A stretch of DNA of 64,000 bases from Erinaceus europaeus (lineage: Eukaryota > Chordata > Mammalia > Eulipotyphla > Erinaceidae), in NCBI RefSeq assembly GCF_950295315.1, contig NC_080164.1, forward strand, positions 6,952,082-7,016,081. The letters are read 5' to 3'. The notes under the pieces are model-generated. The model made no database searches. It was given only the letters and a program-made list of their open reading frames with translations, and was not told where the DNA came from. The position numbers and the translations under genes are program-made. Shown here in pieces: positions 32,620-43,674 of this stretch (positions within the stretch are counted from its first letter, which is position 1; every line of letters begins with the position of its first letter).

Positions 32620-33530
32620 TGTTATTATTATCATTTTTTATTTATAAAATGGAAATATTGATAAGACCACAGGATAAGAGAGAGGGGTACAAATCCACAC
32701 AGTTCCCACCACCAGAACTCCGTATCCCATCCCCTCCCTTGATAGCTTTCCTATTCTTTATCCCTCTGGGAGTATGGACTCAGGGTCACTATGGGATGCA
32801 GAAGGTGGAAGGTCTGGCTTCTGTCATTGCTTCCCCGCTGAACATGGGCGTTGACAGGTCAATCCATACTCCCAGTCTCTCTCTCTCTTTCCCTAGTGGG
32901 GCACAGCTCCGGGGAGGCAGGGCTCCAGGACACATTGGTGGGGTTGTCTGTCCAGGGGAGGCAGGTTGACATCATGGTAGCATCTGGAACCTGGTTGCTG
33001 AAAAAGAGTTAAGAGAGAAAGCAGAACAAATTGCTGACTAATCATGAACCTAAAGGCTGGACTATTGCAGATGATGATTTAGGGTCTCTGTTTTAGAAAA
33101 AACTAGTAGGCCTATTTTAGGTCTATTCCAAGGGTCCCATGACTTCACTAGTTTTTGCCTGCGCCTGACATCTAATATTCAGGTGACCTAAGATATTGTC
33201 TGGGGAGATGGTGTCATAGTTGGAAAAAGGACCAGAAAGCTGAATCAGCGAAGAGAGTATCTCCCAAATATGGGAAAGGTATATAAATATTGTTAGCTAT
33301 AAACCCCATCAATTTGATCTGGGGCCCATAGTCAGTCAGCACAGGAGCCTGTGTAACCTCTGCATCCCTGTAGGTCTGAGCTCACATTCCACGGTGTGCT
33401 ATGCAACCTCCCTTCAGAGAATGGGACACTCTCCACCATTGCTGATTCACATTGAGGGCCAGGTCCTATAAGGGTCCACAGAGGGGTCCATTATGTTGTT
33501 CCTGATGGAGTGCAGTGGGGTCTTTTAGAA
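32620..33530 (-). mobile_element. LINE family X copy, reverse
   Basis: Starts with its A-rich 3' end (TTTTTTATTTATAAAATGGA), then CACAGTTCCCACCACCAGAA, GCAGAAGGTGGAAGGTCTGG, CCAGTCTCTCTCTCTCTTTC, and on to TTAGCTATAAACCCCATCAA and GTTGTTCCTGATGGAG. The segment covering ACAGCTAGGAACATTCC in other copies is deleted near 33395. Confidence 0.82.
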
Positions 33531-34500
33531 CATTCACGTCTGCTGCATAAATGCCAGTAACAGGCTTCCCCCAAGCCTGTTACTGTCCCAACACTCCCAG
33601 TGTGGCAGTGAGGAGGTGGCCTTCATCTCCAGTCTGCAGATGAGAAAATGAGGCTCAGACTTTTCTGGGCCCAGGCTAATACAAAGCTATTTAGATGCCC
33701 AGCTTCTCTCAGACTTTGCCCAGATCAGGATTTCGTAGATGGATGGTCACAGCTGAGGCATACTTGCTCAGGCAGTTCTGAGCACGGGTCCTAACTGTAC
33801 CTAAGATTTAAAAATGAGAAAATCCCAGAATGGGGGAATCTATTTCTCCTTTAACAGTTAATTGCGGAAGTGTGAATGCCTTCCATTCTGATCTAGCGGT
33901 TTCCTCCACCCCATGCCCCTTCCCCCCCAAACTCGCGGGGTGTTAAATATGTGTTACACACTCCAAAAAATACTCTGGTTGCTTTTCTAGGGTCTTGGAT
34001 CCTTATGAAGGAGGCCTTTTCAGTCTGTCTCTCCTTGTATCCCTTGCCCAGGACTCCCCCCCAGCAGGTGAGCTCAAAGGTGTTTTCACACTGGCTAACA
34101 AGTCTGGAGCTGCCAAAGAGGTCCCTGGGGGCTGAAGGGAGGCAGAGGCACCACCATAAAGGGCTCTAGTTAAAAGGAACAAAATGTGCCAAAGAAACAA
34201 AGGACTGGTTTTGTTGTTGTTGTCTGATGTGTTTTAAATATTAAGAGGGAATAGCGATTGCTAATCCTAAACCCCAAGGTGATCAGAGAACTAGGACTTA
34301 GGGGAAGAAGGAACTCCAGGCAGATAGTATTTCCATTCTGGAATGCTCTGCTCATTCTGTCAGTGCACAGTCCCCTTCCCTGCCTCCACCCCCCCCCCCC
34401 CAAGCTGCTCAGTTTTCTAGCCACTTGGCTCCCAGTAGCTGCTTGCTGACCCAGCTGCACTTGGGTGTCTGAGTGCAGTGGGGGGATAACAGGGCAGCCA
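33531..34500. other. Low-repeat intergenic stretch
   Basis: Unique-looking sequence with short C-runs at 33925 and 34390. No gene recognised. Confidence 0.45.
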
Positions 34501-34514
34501 GGCCTTCAGTGCTG

Positions 34515-34516
<2 letters not shown>

Positions 34517-34562
<46 letters not shown>

Positions 34563-34578
34563 ACACAAACACTCACAC

Positions 34579-34612
<34 letters not shown>

Positions 34613-34631
34613 ACACACTCACACACACACT

Positions 34632-34662
<31 letters not shown>

Positions 34663-35326
34663 ACACACACTTACACACACACACACTCACACACACACAC
34701 ACACACACTCATACACACTCACACACACACACTCACACTCACACACACTCACACACACACACACACACACTCAAACACACACACTCACACACACACACAC
34801 TCACACTCACACACACACACACACTCACACACACACACACTCACACTCACACACACTCTCACACACACTCTCACACACACTCACACTCACACACACTCAC
34901 ACACACACACTCACTCACACACACACTCACACACACACACTCTCACACACACACTCACACACACACACTTTCACTAACACACACTCACACACTTTCACTC
35001 TCACACACTTTCACTCACACACACACTCACACACACACACTTTCACTAACACACACTCACACACTTTCACTCACACACACTTTCACTCACACACACACTC
35101 ACACACACACTTTCACACACACTTTCACACACACTCACACTCACACACACTTTCACATACATACACACTCACACACACACACTTTCACTCACATACACAC
35201 ACACACACACTTTCACACACACACTTTCACATACATACACACACACACTCACACACACACACACTTTCACTCAGCTACACACACACTTTCACACACATAC
35301 ACACACTCACACACACTCACACACAC

Positions 35327-35362
<36 letters not shown>
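34517..35362. repeat. 0.85-kb (CA)n array with ACACTC interruptions
   Basis: CA dinucleotides punctuated by TCACACTCAC in the left half and by ACACTTTCACTCACAC in the right half. It ends in a pure (CA)n block at about 35331-35360. Thr/His frames up to 315 codons are repeat artefacts. Confidence 0.95.
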
Positions 35363-35366
<4 letters not shown>

Positions 35367-35885
35367 ACTTTCTCAAACTGGGTGGGGATGGGCAGAGATT
35401 CTGCATCTGGAGAACAATGAATCTTTTCAGAAAAGCAGGTAGGCCTGGCATGGGAGTGTGGAGAGGAAAGTGCAGAGCAGAGAGCAGAGGCCAGCTCAGC
35501 TGGTGCCTCTTTGGCAGTCTGGGACCTGGGGAAAAAAGCAGCTTCCTTTTCTTCCAGCCAGGCCAGGCCAGCCCAGGCTTGCAACTGTCCAGGTATGCAG
35601 GCCACACAGCTTGGTCGACTCTGAGTTAAAGCTTTATGAAAAGCCACCACTTTTGGAGTGAGCTGAGTACAGCTGCCACAGACACAAGGTTCACAAGTTC
35701 CTGCTGAGTGTTCTTATCCTCAGATGGGTAAGTGAAGTTCACTTCACAGTTGGGCTGTGAAATGTACATGGAGCAATGAAATTAAGTTCCATGAACAATG
35801 GTTGATGGACTCTGTAAGTAAGTAAGCAAGTATATCTGTGTGTACGCCTCTGGGCCACATGTTTCTCCATCATGCCGGGGCCAGC
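35363..35885. other. Intergenic stretch, no recognised feature
   Basis: Unique-looking; open frames on both strands are short and overlap one another. Confidence 0.4.
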
Positions 35886-35889
35886 TTTT

Positions 35890-36140
35890 TCCTTTAAAAA
35901 AAAAATTTCATTATTTAAATCTTTAATTAATTAATTAATTAATTAATCTATTAATAGAGACAGAGAGAAATTGAGAGGGGAAGGGGAGATAGAGAGGGAG
36001 AGAGACAGAGAGACACCTGCAGCCCTGCTTCACCACTGGTGGAGCTTTCTCTCTGCAGGTGGGGACCAGGGGCTTGAACCTGGGTCCTTGTTCATTGTAA
36101 TGGGTGCGCTTAACCAGGTGCACCACTGCCTGGCCTCCTG
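35890..36140 (-). repeat. SINE B copy, reverse, with (TTAA)n tail
   Basis: TTAATTAATTAATTAATTAA tail, GACAGAGAGAAATTGAGAGG, GACACCTGCAGCCCTGCTTC, GGGCTTGAACCTGGGTCC, TTAACCAGGTGCACCACTGC. Confidence 0.85.
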
Positions 36141-36147
36141 GGTCCAT

Positions 36148-36545
36148 TTTTCTTTTCTTTTCTTTTCTTTTCTTTTCTTTTCTTTTCTTTTCTTTTCTTT
36201 TCCTCCAGGGTTATTGCTGGGCTCAGTGCCTGCACCAGGAATCCACTGCTCCTGGAGGCCACCTTTCCCCCCCTTTTTGTTGCCCTTGTTGTTGTAGCCT
36301 TGTTGTGGTTATTATTATTGCCATAGTTGATGTTGTTCGTTGTTGGATAGGACAGAGAGAAATGGAGAGAAGAGGGGAAGACAGAGGGGGAGAGAAAGAC
36401 AGACACCTGCAGACCTGCTTCACCGCCTGTGAAGTGACTCCCCTCTGCAGGTGGGGATCTGGGGGCCCCAACTGGAATCCTTACGCCGGTTGGTCCCTGT
36501 GCTTTGCGCCACATGCGCTTAACCCACTGCGCCACCGCTCGAACC
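36148..36545 (-). repeat. (TTTTC)n tail and SINE A long form, reverse
   Basis: TTTTC pentamers at about 36148-36202 form the tail. Then CCTCCAGGGTTATTGCTGGG, GGATAGGACAGAGAGAAATG, GACACCTGCAGACCTGCTTC and TTAACCCACTGCGCCACCGC. Confidence 0.85.
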
Positions 36546-36549
36546 CCCC

Positions 36550-37080
36550 CCCCCATTTTTCATTTTAATTTTAGATAAAGAAAAATGAGTGGAAGAAAGA
36601 GAGGGAGAGAGGCTTCACACATTGCTTTACAATCCAGGAAGCCTCCCACGATATTGTGACATTCCCTTGAGGCTCTGGGGTTCGGTGGTCTGTAGGGTGA
36701 GTCCTCTCTGGACCCCTGATATAAGATTTAAACGCTCTTTTCCTTCCTTGTCCCCTTAGGCTAAGGAATTATGTGGCCTGTTTTTTCTTTTCTCAAGACT
36801 TTAGGTCAGCAAGCTCAGCTAAGACTAACTAGCAGTCCATGGTATTGGACTGAAGTCCATGGACTTCTTCCCAGTGGGATGGGCAGGGGGGTTGGTGGTC
36901 TCCTGATGTCAGAGATTGAGCTCACTGAAACTGGGCCACCCTAGATGCCCTCTTGAGATCAGAAAACTATTGAAAATGTTTCAGTTCGTCACACAGCAAA
37001 ATAAAAAAATTTGACAGTTCAGAGTGTAGATAGAAAACCTAAAAATAAAAAATAAAATTAGCTTTTTAATTTAAATTTTT
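36550..37080. other. Intergenic stretch, no recognised feature
   Basis: Contains a purine-rich patch near 36590 and otherwise unique-looking DNA. Confidence 0.4.
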
Positions 37081-37084
37081 GTCA

Positions 37085-37268
37085 AAATATTTATTTATTT
37101 TCCCTTTTGCTGCCCTTGTTGTTTTATTGTTGTAGTTATTGATGTCGTCGTTGTTGTTGGATAGGACAGAGAGAAATGGAGAGAGGAGGGGCAGACAGAG
37201 AAGGGGAGAGAGACACCTGCAGACCTGCTTCACCACCTGTGAAGGGACTCCCCTGCAGGTGGGGAGTC
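37085..37268 (-). repeat. SINE A copy, reverse, 5'-truncated
   Basis: ATTTATTTATTTTCCCTTTT through GCAGGTGGGGAGTC, then stops before the B box. The tRNA-like head is missing. Confidence 0.75.
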
Positions 37269-37341
37269 TATGTAAGGCTAAGATTAGCCCAGTTGTTGCA
37301 CCTTTAGCAAAATCTGAATCATCAATAATTAAACTTTTAAA

Positions 37342-37614
37342 AAATATGTATTTTCCCTTTTGTTGCCCTTGTTGCTCTATTGTTGTAGTTATTATTGTTG
37401 TTGTTCTTGATGTTGTTGTTGGATAGGACAGAGAGAAATGGAGAGAGGAGGGGAAGACAGAGGAGGAGAGAAACACAGACACCTGCAGACCTGCTTCACC
37501 GCCTGTGAAGCGACTCCTTGCAGGTGGAGAGCCGGGCTCGAACTGGGATCCTTCCACCGGTCCTTGTGCTTTGCGCCACGTGTGCATAACCCACTGCGCT
37601 ACCGGCAGACTCCC
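37342..37614 (-). repeat. SINE A copy with exact 16-bp TSD
   Basis: TAATTAAACTTTTAAA at 37326-37341 and 37615-37630 flanks a complete reverse SINE A (GCTCGAACTGGGATCC, TGCGCTACCGGCAGACTCCC). Confidence 0.92.
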
Positions 37615-37717
37615 TAATTAAACTTTTAAATAATGCGGAGTATGTGGATTAAAGGCCATGGAAGATTAAAACATCAGCCAGAGTTACATCAACCATCCAG
37701 TTTAATCCTTGAAAGCA

Positions 37718-37741
37718 ATGTGTGTGTGTGTGTGTGTGTGT
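37718..37741. repeat. (GT)n microsatellite
   Basis: About 12 GT units. Confidence 0.9.
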
Positions 37742-37904
37742 ATGTGATTTTCAGGGGAGACAGTAGTGAGCAACAACCTCATTGGAAGTGCACAAGATAC
37801 AAGGATGTGACAAAGAAAATCAAAACAGAACAAAACAAAAAGCTCTTACCTTTCAGCTGGTTATAAGCATTCATAAGAAACACTAGCGTCACACATTTTG
37901 GCAA

Positions 37905-38097
37905 AAGCTGTGGATTGGAACCAGGTGGTGGCACACTGGGTAAAATACACAGGTCACCATGTGCTAGGACTCAGGTTCAAGCCCCTGCTTCCCACCTACA
38001 GGAGACAAGTTTCATGAGTGTTGGAGCAGGGCTGAAGTGTCTCTGTTGCTTGGCCCTTCCTATCGCCCTCCTCTCCTCTCAACTTCTGTTTCTATCA
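37905..38097 (+). repeat. SINE B-related copy, forward
   Basis: GGAACCAGGTGGTGGCACAC, CAGGTTCAAGCCCCTGCTTC, GGGCTGAAGTGTCTCTGTTG, CTTCTGTTTCTATCAAATAT. Confidence 0.65.
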
Positions 38098-38124
38098 AAT
38101 ATATACATATATATGTACACATAT

Positions 38125-38425
38125 ATATTTTATTTATTTATTGAATTTATTTATTTATTGCCTTCAGGGTTATCGCTGGGACTCAGTGCCTGCACTACGA
38201 GTCCACTGGCGACCGCTTTTTTCTTTTTTTGTTTTGTTGTTATTGGATAGGACAGAGAGGAATTGAGAGAGGGAGAGAAAGGCACCTTGAGACCTGCTCC
38301 ACCACTTCTGAAGTGACCCCCTCCTTCAAGTGGGGAGCCAGGGGCTCCAGCGGGGATCCTGCAAGGGTCCCTGCCCTTTATACTATGTGTGTTTCACCCA
38401 ATGTGCCACTGCCCGGTCCCTAATA
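38125..38425 (-). repeat. SINE A-related long form, reverse
   Basis: CCTTCAGGGTTATCGCTGGG, ATTGGATAGGACAGAGAGGA, GAGACCTGCTCCACCACTTC, GGGCTCCAGCGGGGATCC, CCACTGCCCGGTCCCTAATA. Confidence 0.75.
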
Positions 38426-38429
38426 CGTA

Positions 38430-39350
38430 TTTATTTATTTTTAAACTGTGGCTCAAGTGGTGTTTGCCTCAAAGGCTGAATTCTGATGGATCCAGACTTG
38501 ATATTCCTCCTAAGTTTATTGCAATAACTACACTGAGCCTGACCAAATCAGCATTCTGACACGATATTTCAATAGAGAGGACAAGGAGACCCATTTCCTG
38601 CAGAACTGTGAACCGAAGTGTGAAAACCTGTCACAGCACAGCAGCTACGCTCTACTCTAGGATGTGCTAAAACGATGTAGGAGCTTGTTTGAGCTTACAG
38701 AGACCATAAAGGAAACCCCTGGGTCCATAAACGAGGAGGCAGTCAGAACATGGAGAAATAAACAGTCACCCGACACCATAGGTTCTCCAGAAGGGGCAGA
38801 GCGGTGGTGTTAACTCCAGTCACAAGGTCCGTATTTTAACATCTGGATAGTGACAGGAGAATCTCAGACACACTGGGGACTTAGATTTAAAGTGAGACTT
38901 TTGCAGGGAGTTTGGAACTCCTAAGGGATCATATTATCGCCGAGAGTCCCAGGAAGCTAGAATATCTTTGCATCCACATAGCAATATGAAAAGACAAGAA
39001 AGGGCTTTTCATCTGAAATTGAGTTCATAGGGAGTGAAATTCAGGAGAGATGTTTCTCCAGAGAAATCATGACACTAAACTTGACGTCACAATTTTTGTG
39101 CTTTAGATTTTCCAATTCATTTGATACAGAAAACAAGGCAGAGAAATTTACAAATCAGATGAGCTCTAGCTGAGAATGATCCCGGTATATGTAGCAGAAA
39201 CAAACTTGAAAGCTGTGAAAACTCTAATTTCCAGCCAGGCTGCATAGATTCGTCCAATTAAAATCCTACTAAAAATGTGTTCATACAAAGTAACATTACA
39301 AACAAGGAACGCTGTAAATCAGTAGATAAAAAATAAAATTAGAATTTCAG
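38430..39350. other. Unassigned AT-rich stretch
   Basis: Not matched to any element defined elsewhere in the window. It may be the 5' continuation of the L1 3' end that follows, or unique DNA. I cannot decide from sequence alone. Confidence 0.35.
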
Positions 39351-39354
39351 ACAG

Positions 39355-39690
39355 AATTATATGATGATTTTTCTCTGACCCATCTTGGATGAAACTAGAA
39401 GGAATTATGCTAAATGACATAAATAAGAAAGACAAAGATGAGTATGAGATGATCCCACTCATAAACAAAGGTTGAGAAAGAAGAACAGAAAGAGAAACTC
39501 AAAGCAGAATCTGACTGAGTTTAGAGTAAGGCACCAAAGTGAAGATCTCTGGGTGGAAGATGAGGGTGGATGTTCAGCTTCACTGGGATGGGGGGAGGAG
39601 GGAGAAGGACACAGACCTTTGGTGGTGGGAATGGTGTTAATATACATGCTTGTTAACTTATAGTCTCACAAATAACTATTTAATTAATAT
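39355..39690 (+). mobile_element. L1 3' end, older subtype, forward
   Basis: CCATCTTGGATGAAACTAGA, then AATGACATAAATAAGAAAGA, GAGTATGAGATGATCCCACT. This matches the end of L1 ORF2 (TWMDLE...SEISQKQKDEYGM region) with frame damage. GGTGGTGGGAATGGTGTTAA is UTR-like. It lacks the 3' UTR sequence of the other L1 copies. Confidence 0.65.
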
Positions 39691-39799
39691 GAGAGGGGAA
39701 AAATGGATTGAATGTCTCAAACTTTTTTATGCATAGACCATAGGCTGAGTATATGTTCCTTCAGTCTAAGCATTTAAGACTTCAAATTGGTAAGCAGAT

Positions 39800-40076
39800 T
39801 GAATTTAAAAATTTTTTAAATTAATTTTCCCTTTTGTTTCCCTTGTTGTTTTAGTTATTATTGTAGTTGTTGTTGATGTCATCATGGTTGGATAGGACAG
39901 AGAGGAATGGAGAGAGGAGGGGAAGACAGAGATAACTGCAGACCTGCTTCACTGCTTGTGAAGCGGCTTCTTTGCAGGTGGGGAGCCAGGGCTCGAACTG
40001 GGATCCTTACTGGTCAGTCCTTGCCGGTCCTAAGTGCCACCTGCGCTTAACCCACTGTGCTATTGCTCGATCCCCT
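39800..40076 (-). repeat. SINE A copy, reverse
   Basis: GGTTGGATAGGACAGAGAGG, CTGCAGACCTGCTTCACTGC, GCTCGAACTGGGATCC, TGCTATTGCTCGATCCCC. Imperfect flanking repeats CAGATTGAATTTAA and CAGACTGAATTTTAA suggest the TSD. Confidence 0.8.
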
Positions 40077-40120
40077 CAGACTGAATTTTAACAGTGGATT
40101 CAAATTGTTAATACATTTCT

Positions 40121-40350
40121 TTATTTTAAATATATTTTTAAATTTTTCTTTCTTTATTTATTGGGTAGAGAAAGCCAGAAATCATGAGGGAAGGGGGTGG
40201 TAGAGATGGGAAAGAGACAGAGAGACACCTGCAGCCCTGCTCCACCACTTGCAAAGCTTTTCCCCTTGCAGGTGGGGACTGGGGGCTTGAACCTGGGCCC
40301 TCGAGCATTGTAACATGTGTGTTCAGCCAGGTGCGCTACCGCCCGGCCCC
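40121..40350 (-). repeat. SINE B copy with exact 15-bp TSD
   Basis: TGTTAATACATTTCT at 40106-40120 and 40351-40365. Between them GGGTAGAGAAAGCCAGAAAT, GACACCTGCAGCCCTGCTCC, GGCTTGAACCTGGGCC and CAGCCAGGTGCGCTACCGCC. Confidence 0.92.
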
Positions 40351-40389
40351 TGTTAATACATTTCTAATAATGACTTGCTTTTGAAATAT

Positions 40390-40690
40390 TAAGTCTCCTA
40401 AAAGTTTAGACCAGGGAGAACAAAAGAAACTGATGGTGTTCCTTTATAAGATACGGCTATAAGTAAATAGCATAAAAGGACATAAATCATGGTGAGGTCT
40501 TGTATGCTACAGCAAATCCTCTGCTGATCCCAACGCAGTCAATGCAACCAGTACCACCTCAGCATGCTTCACCTTGGACTGTGTCCAGAGACATCAGGAG
40601 TGGAATGTCAACTCTTCAGCTTCATCACTCTGGTGAGACCTTTCCTAGCTCACAGGACTCCTTGGCTCCAATTTCAGTGGCATACTTCTT
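40390..40690 (+). mobile_element. LINE family X 5'-side segment, forward, internally deleted
   Basis: AGACCAGGGAGAACAAAAGA, GGTGTTCCTTTATAAGATAC, GTATGCTACAGCAAATCCTC and AATGCAACCAGTACCACCTC are the reverse complement of the right part of the next element (42160-42610). About 190 bases are missing at the AGCAAATC/CTGCTGATCC junction compared with that copy. Confidence 0.75.
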
Positions 40691-42610
40691 TTTAAAAAAT
40701 TTTTATTTATAAAGTGGAAACACTGACAGGATCGTAGGATAAGAGAGAGGGATACAACTCCACACAATTTCCATCACCAGAACTCTGTATCCCATCCCCT
40801 CTCCTGATAGCTTTCAATCCATTCTCTATCCCTCTGGCAGCATGGACCCAGGGTCATTGTGGGATGCAGAAGGTGGAAGGTCTGGCTTCTGTAATTGCTT
40901 CCCCGCTGAACATGGGCGTTGGCAGGTGGATCCATACTCCCAGCCTGTCTCCTTCTTTCCCTAGTGGGGCAGGGGTCTGGGGAGGTAGGACTCCAGGACA
41001 CACTGGTGGGGCCATCTGCCCAGGGAAGTCAGGTTGGCATCATGGCAGCATCTGGAACCTGGTGGCTGAAAAAGAGTTAAGATATAGAGCAGAACAAATT
41101 GCTGGCTAATCATGAACCTAAAGGCTGGACTATTGCAGATGAACATTTGGGATATCTGTTTTGGAAAAAACTAGTAGGTCTATGTTAGGTATATTCCAAG
41201 AGATCCATGACCCAACTGGTTTTTGCCAGTGCCTGACATCTAATATACAGGTGACTTAATTTATTGTCTGGGGAGATGGTGTCACAGTTGGAAAAAAAAA
41301 AAAACAGAAATCTGCATCAGGAAAGAGAGTAGCTCCCAAATATGGGAAAAGTGTATAAATATTGTAAACTGTAAACCCCATGGGTTTGATCTGGGTCTCA
41401 TAGTCAGCACAGGAGCCTGTGTAATCTCTGCATCCCTGTAGGTCTGAGCTCACATTCTTTTTTTTTTTTTTTTTTTCTGAGCTCACATTCTGTGGTCACA
41501 GCTAGGAACATTCCAAGCTGCACCAAATTCAGGACACATCATCTTCAGGTGATAGGTAGAGTATGTTATCCAACCTCCCTTTAGAGAATGGAATATTCTC
41601 TACCACTGCTAATTCACATTGAGGGTCAGGTCCTATAGGAGCCCACAGATGGGTTCATTATGTTGTTCCTGATGGAGATAACCAGTGATAGTGGAGAGAG
41701 GAATCTGTTAGAGGTCCAGGCCCATCATGTCTGTGTGAGAATCCCAGGACTCCCTGACTAGGGCCCCGGGTGATGGGGTGGCCTGGTAGTGACTAAGGAG
41801 TCATTATTAAAGTGTGCCAGTCTCTTGCCATTATTCAGCTTTTGTAGCCCTTACTTTGTCTGACAGGGTGAGCTTTGGACTGATTGGGGGACGTGTACTA
41901 GGAGGTAGGTGAGGAGGGTAACTAGGTTTAAGTAGAAACTATTTCATTAGGTACTTTATGGTGTCTTTTTAGGTCTTTCTGGTTGCTTGCTACATTTATT
42001 AACTCACTGCAAACTACTGTGAACTTTTACTTTGAGGTATGTTTTCCCCCAACTTCAGAATATATGTACTTATGCCTCATTTCATGGACCCTGGTCTATA
42101 TCTAGGTTTTGAGGTTTGTTAAGAAGTGTACCACATGAAATGAATTTAAGGAGTCCTATGAGCTAGAAAAGGTCTCACCAGAGTGATGAAGCTGAAGAGT
42201 TGACATTCCACTCCTGATGTCTCTGGTCTCAGTCCAAAGTGAAGCACGCTGAGGTGGTACTGGTTGCATTGATAAGGCTGGGATCAGCAGATGCTGTATC
42301 AGTGGGTATGAATGGAGAGAAGCCTGCAGGACAGAGAGCCCCACCCTAGAGGTTCCAGGACTGGGGGATGTATGGGCTTCATAGAGAAAGGGGAAGGTTT
42401 CTGCTGTCTTAGGGTTTAAGAAGGCAATAGATAGTTATAGCTATAACCAAATTATTTGGCAATTGGGTTACCTTTGAAAATCCCATTGTTAAGATTTGCT
42501 GTAGCATGCAAGTCCTCACCATAATTTATGCCCATTTATGCTTTTTACTTATAGCTGTATCTTATAAAGGAACACCATCAATTGCTTTTGTTCTCCCTGG
42601 TCTAAGATTT
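40691..42610 (-). mobile_element. Longest LINE family X copy, reverse
   Basis: The A-rich 3' end (AAAAAATTTTTATTTATAAA) is at 40694-40713. The element then runs through every segment seen in the other copies: GTATCCCATCCCCTCTCCTG, GCAGAAGGTGGAAGGTCTGG, GTCTGAGCTCACATTC, GTTGTTCCTGATGGAGATAA, TTTTGTAGCCCTTACTTTGT, GGTCTATATCTAGGTTTTG and GTACTGGTTGCATTGATAAG. It gives the best view of the family (about 1.9 kb). No frame of useful length is open, so this is LINE untranslated sequence or a non-autonomous element. Confidence 0.8.
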
Positions 42611-42720
42611 TCGGAGAAAGGAGAGAAAAAGAAAAAAGAAAACAGAAAAGAAGGGAAGAAAATAGGGCGTTTTAGTGAGCTTGAATGCTAGCAGAGCCAC
42701 ACGGCACCTGCCTCACTCTG

Positions 42721-42735
42721 CCAGGAGAGGGCGCC
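42721..42735 (+). promoter_or_regulatory. CTCF-like motif
   Basis: CCAGGAGAGGGCGCC is close to the CTCF core CCASNAGGGGGCGC, with one A in place of G. It lies in a short GC-richer patch between LINE copies. Occupancy unknown. Confidence 0.3.
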
Positions 42736-43074
42736 TTCTCTCTCCGGCTCACAGTTGATCTCAGGCAGAATCCGAGCATCCTGATGGGTAGGAGCAGCTC
42801 AGATTGTCAGGAACGAAGCAGCAGTGGTTCTGGTGGGATCAGAGGCGACTTCATGTCACAGTGTTATGCAGTGTGTGGTGAAGCTGACATCTCTCTGAGG
42901 AGAGAGAACTCTGGTCTTTTCAGAGCTGCATACCCTGTGCCGGCCCATGGCTGTTAGGTGGGACTGAATTTGATTTCTGCTACATGCTTTCATTACCATT
43001 CCCTCCTCTCCTCTTCCTCCCAAACAGGAAGTCTGCAGATACTGAGTGGTTCATGCCATCTCCCTGCAGTATTT

Positions 43075-43625
43075 TTATTTTTTAAATTTTTTATTTATAA
43101 AAAGGAAACATTGACAAAATCACAGGATAAGAGGGGGTACAACTTCACACAGTTCCCACCACCGGAACTCCGTATCCCATCCCCTCCCCTGATAGCTTTC
43201 CTATTCTTTATCCCTCTGGGAGCATGGACCCAAGGTCATTATGGGGTGCAGAAGGTGGAAGGTCTGGCTTCTGTAATTGCTTCCCCACTGAACATGGGCG
43301 TTGACAGGTTGATCCATACTCCCAGCCTGTCTCTCTCTTTCCCTAATAGGGAAGGGCTCTGGGGAGTCGGAGCTCCAGGACACATTGGTGGGACTGTCTG
43401 TCCGGGGAAGTCTGGTTGGCATCATGTTGGCATCTGGAACCTGGTGGCTGAAAAGAGAGTTAACATACAAAGCCAAACAAATTGTTGAACAATCATGGAC
43501 CTAAAGGCTGGAATAACGCAGTTGAAGAGTTGGGGGATCCTCCATTTTGTAGATAGCTAGTAGGCATATTTTAGTTAAATTCCAAAGGGTCTGTGGCTAT
43601 ACTAGTTTTTTAAAATATATTTTTT
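43075..43625 (-). mobile_element. LINE family X copy, reverse
   Basis: TTTTTATTTATAAAAAGGAA (A-tail end), CACAGTTCCCACCACCGGAA, GCAGAAGGTGGAAGGTCTGG, TTGTTGAACAATCATGGACC, to CTATACTAGTTTTTTAAAAT. Confidence 0.85.
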
Positions 43626-43674
43626 AAGCAGCATGGGCAGACTGAACTGACCGCAGTGAGCAAAGGAAACCCTG

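Noticed and set aside
34465..35420. Thr/His-rich frames of 170 and 315 codons
   Set aside because: CA-array artefact.
43201..43488. Frames in LINE X copies (for example 61505-61744, 32559-32969, 6928-7230)
   Set aside because: Equivalent positions in different copies are open in different frames and interrupted in others, so they are non-coding repeat sequence.
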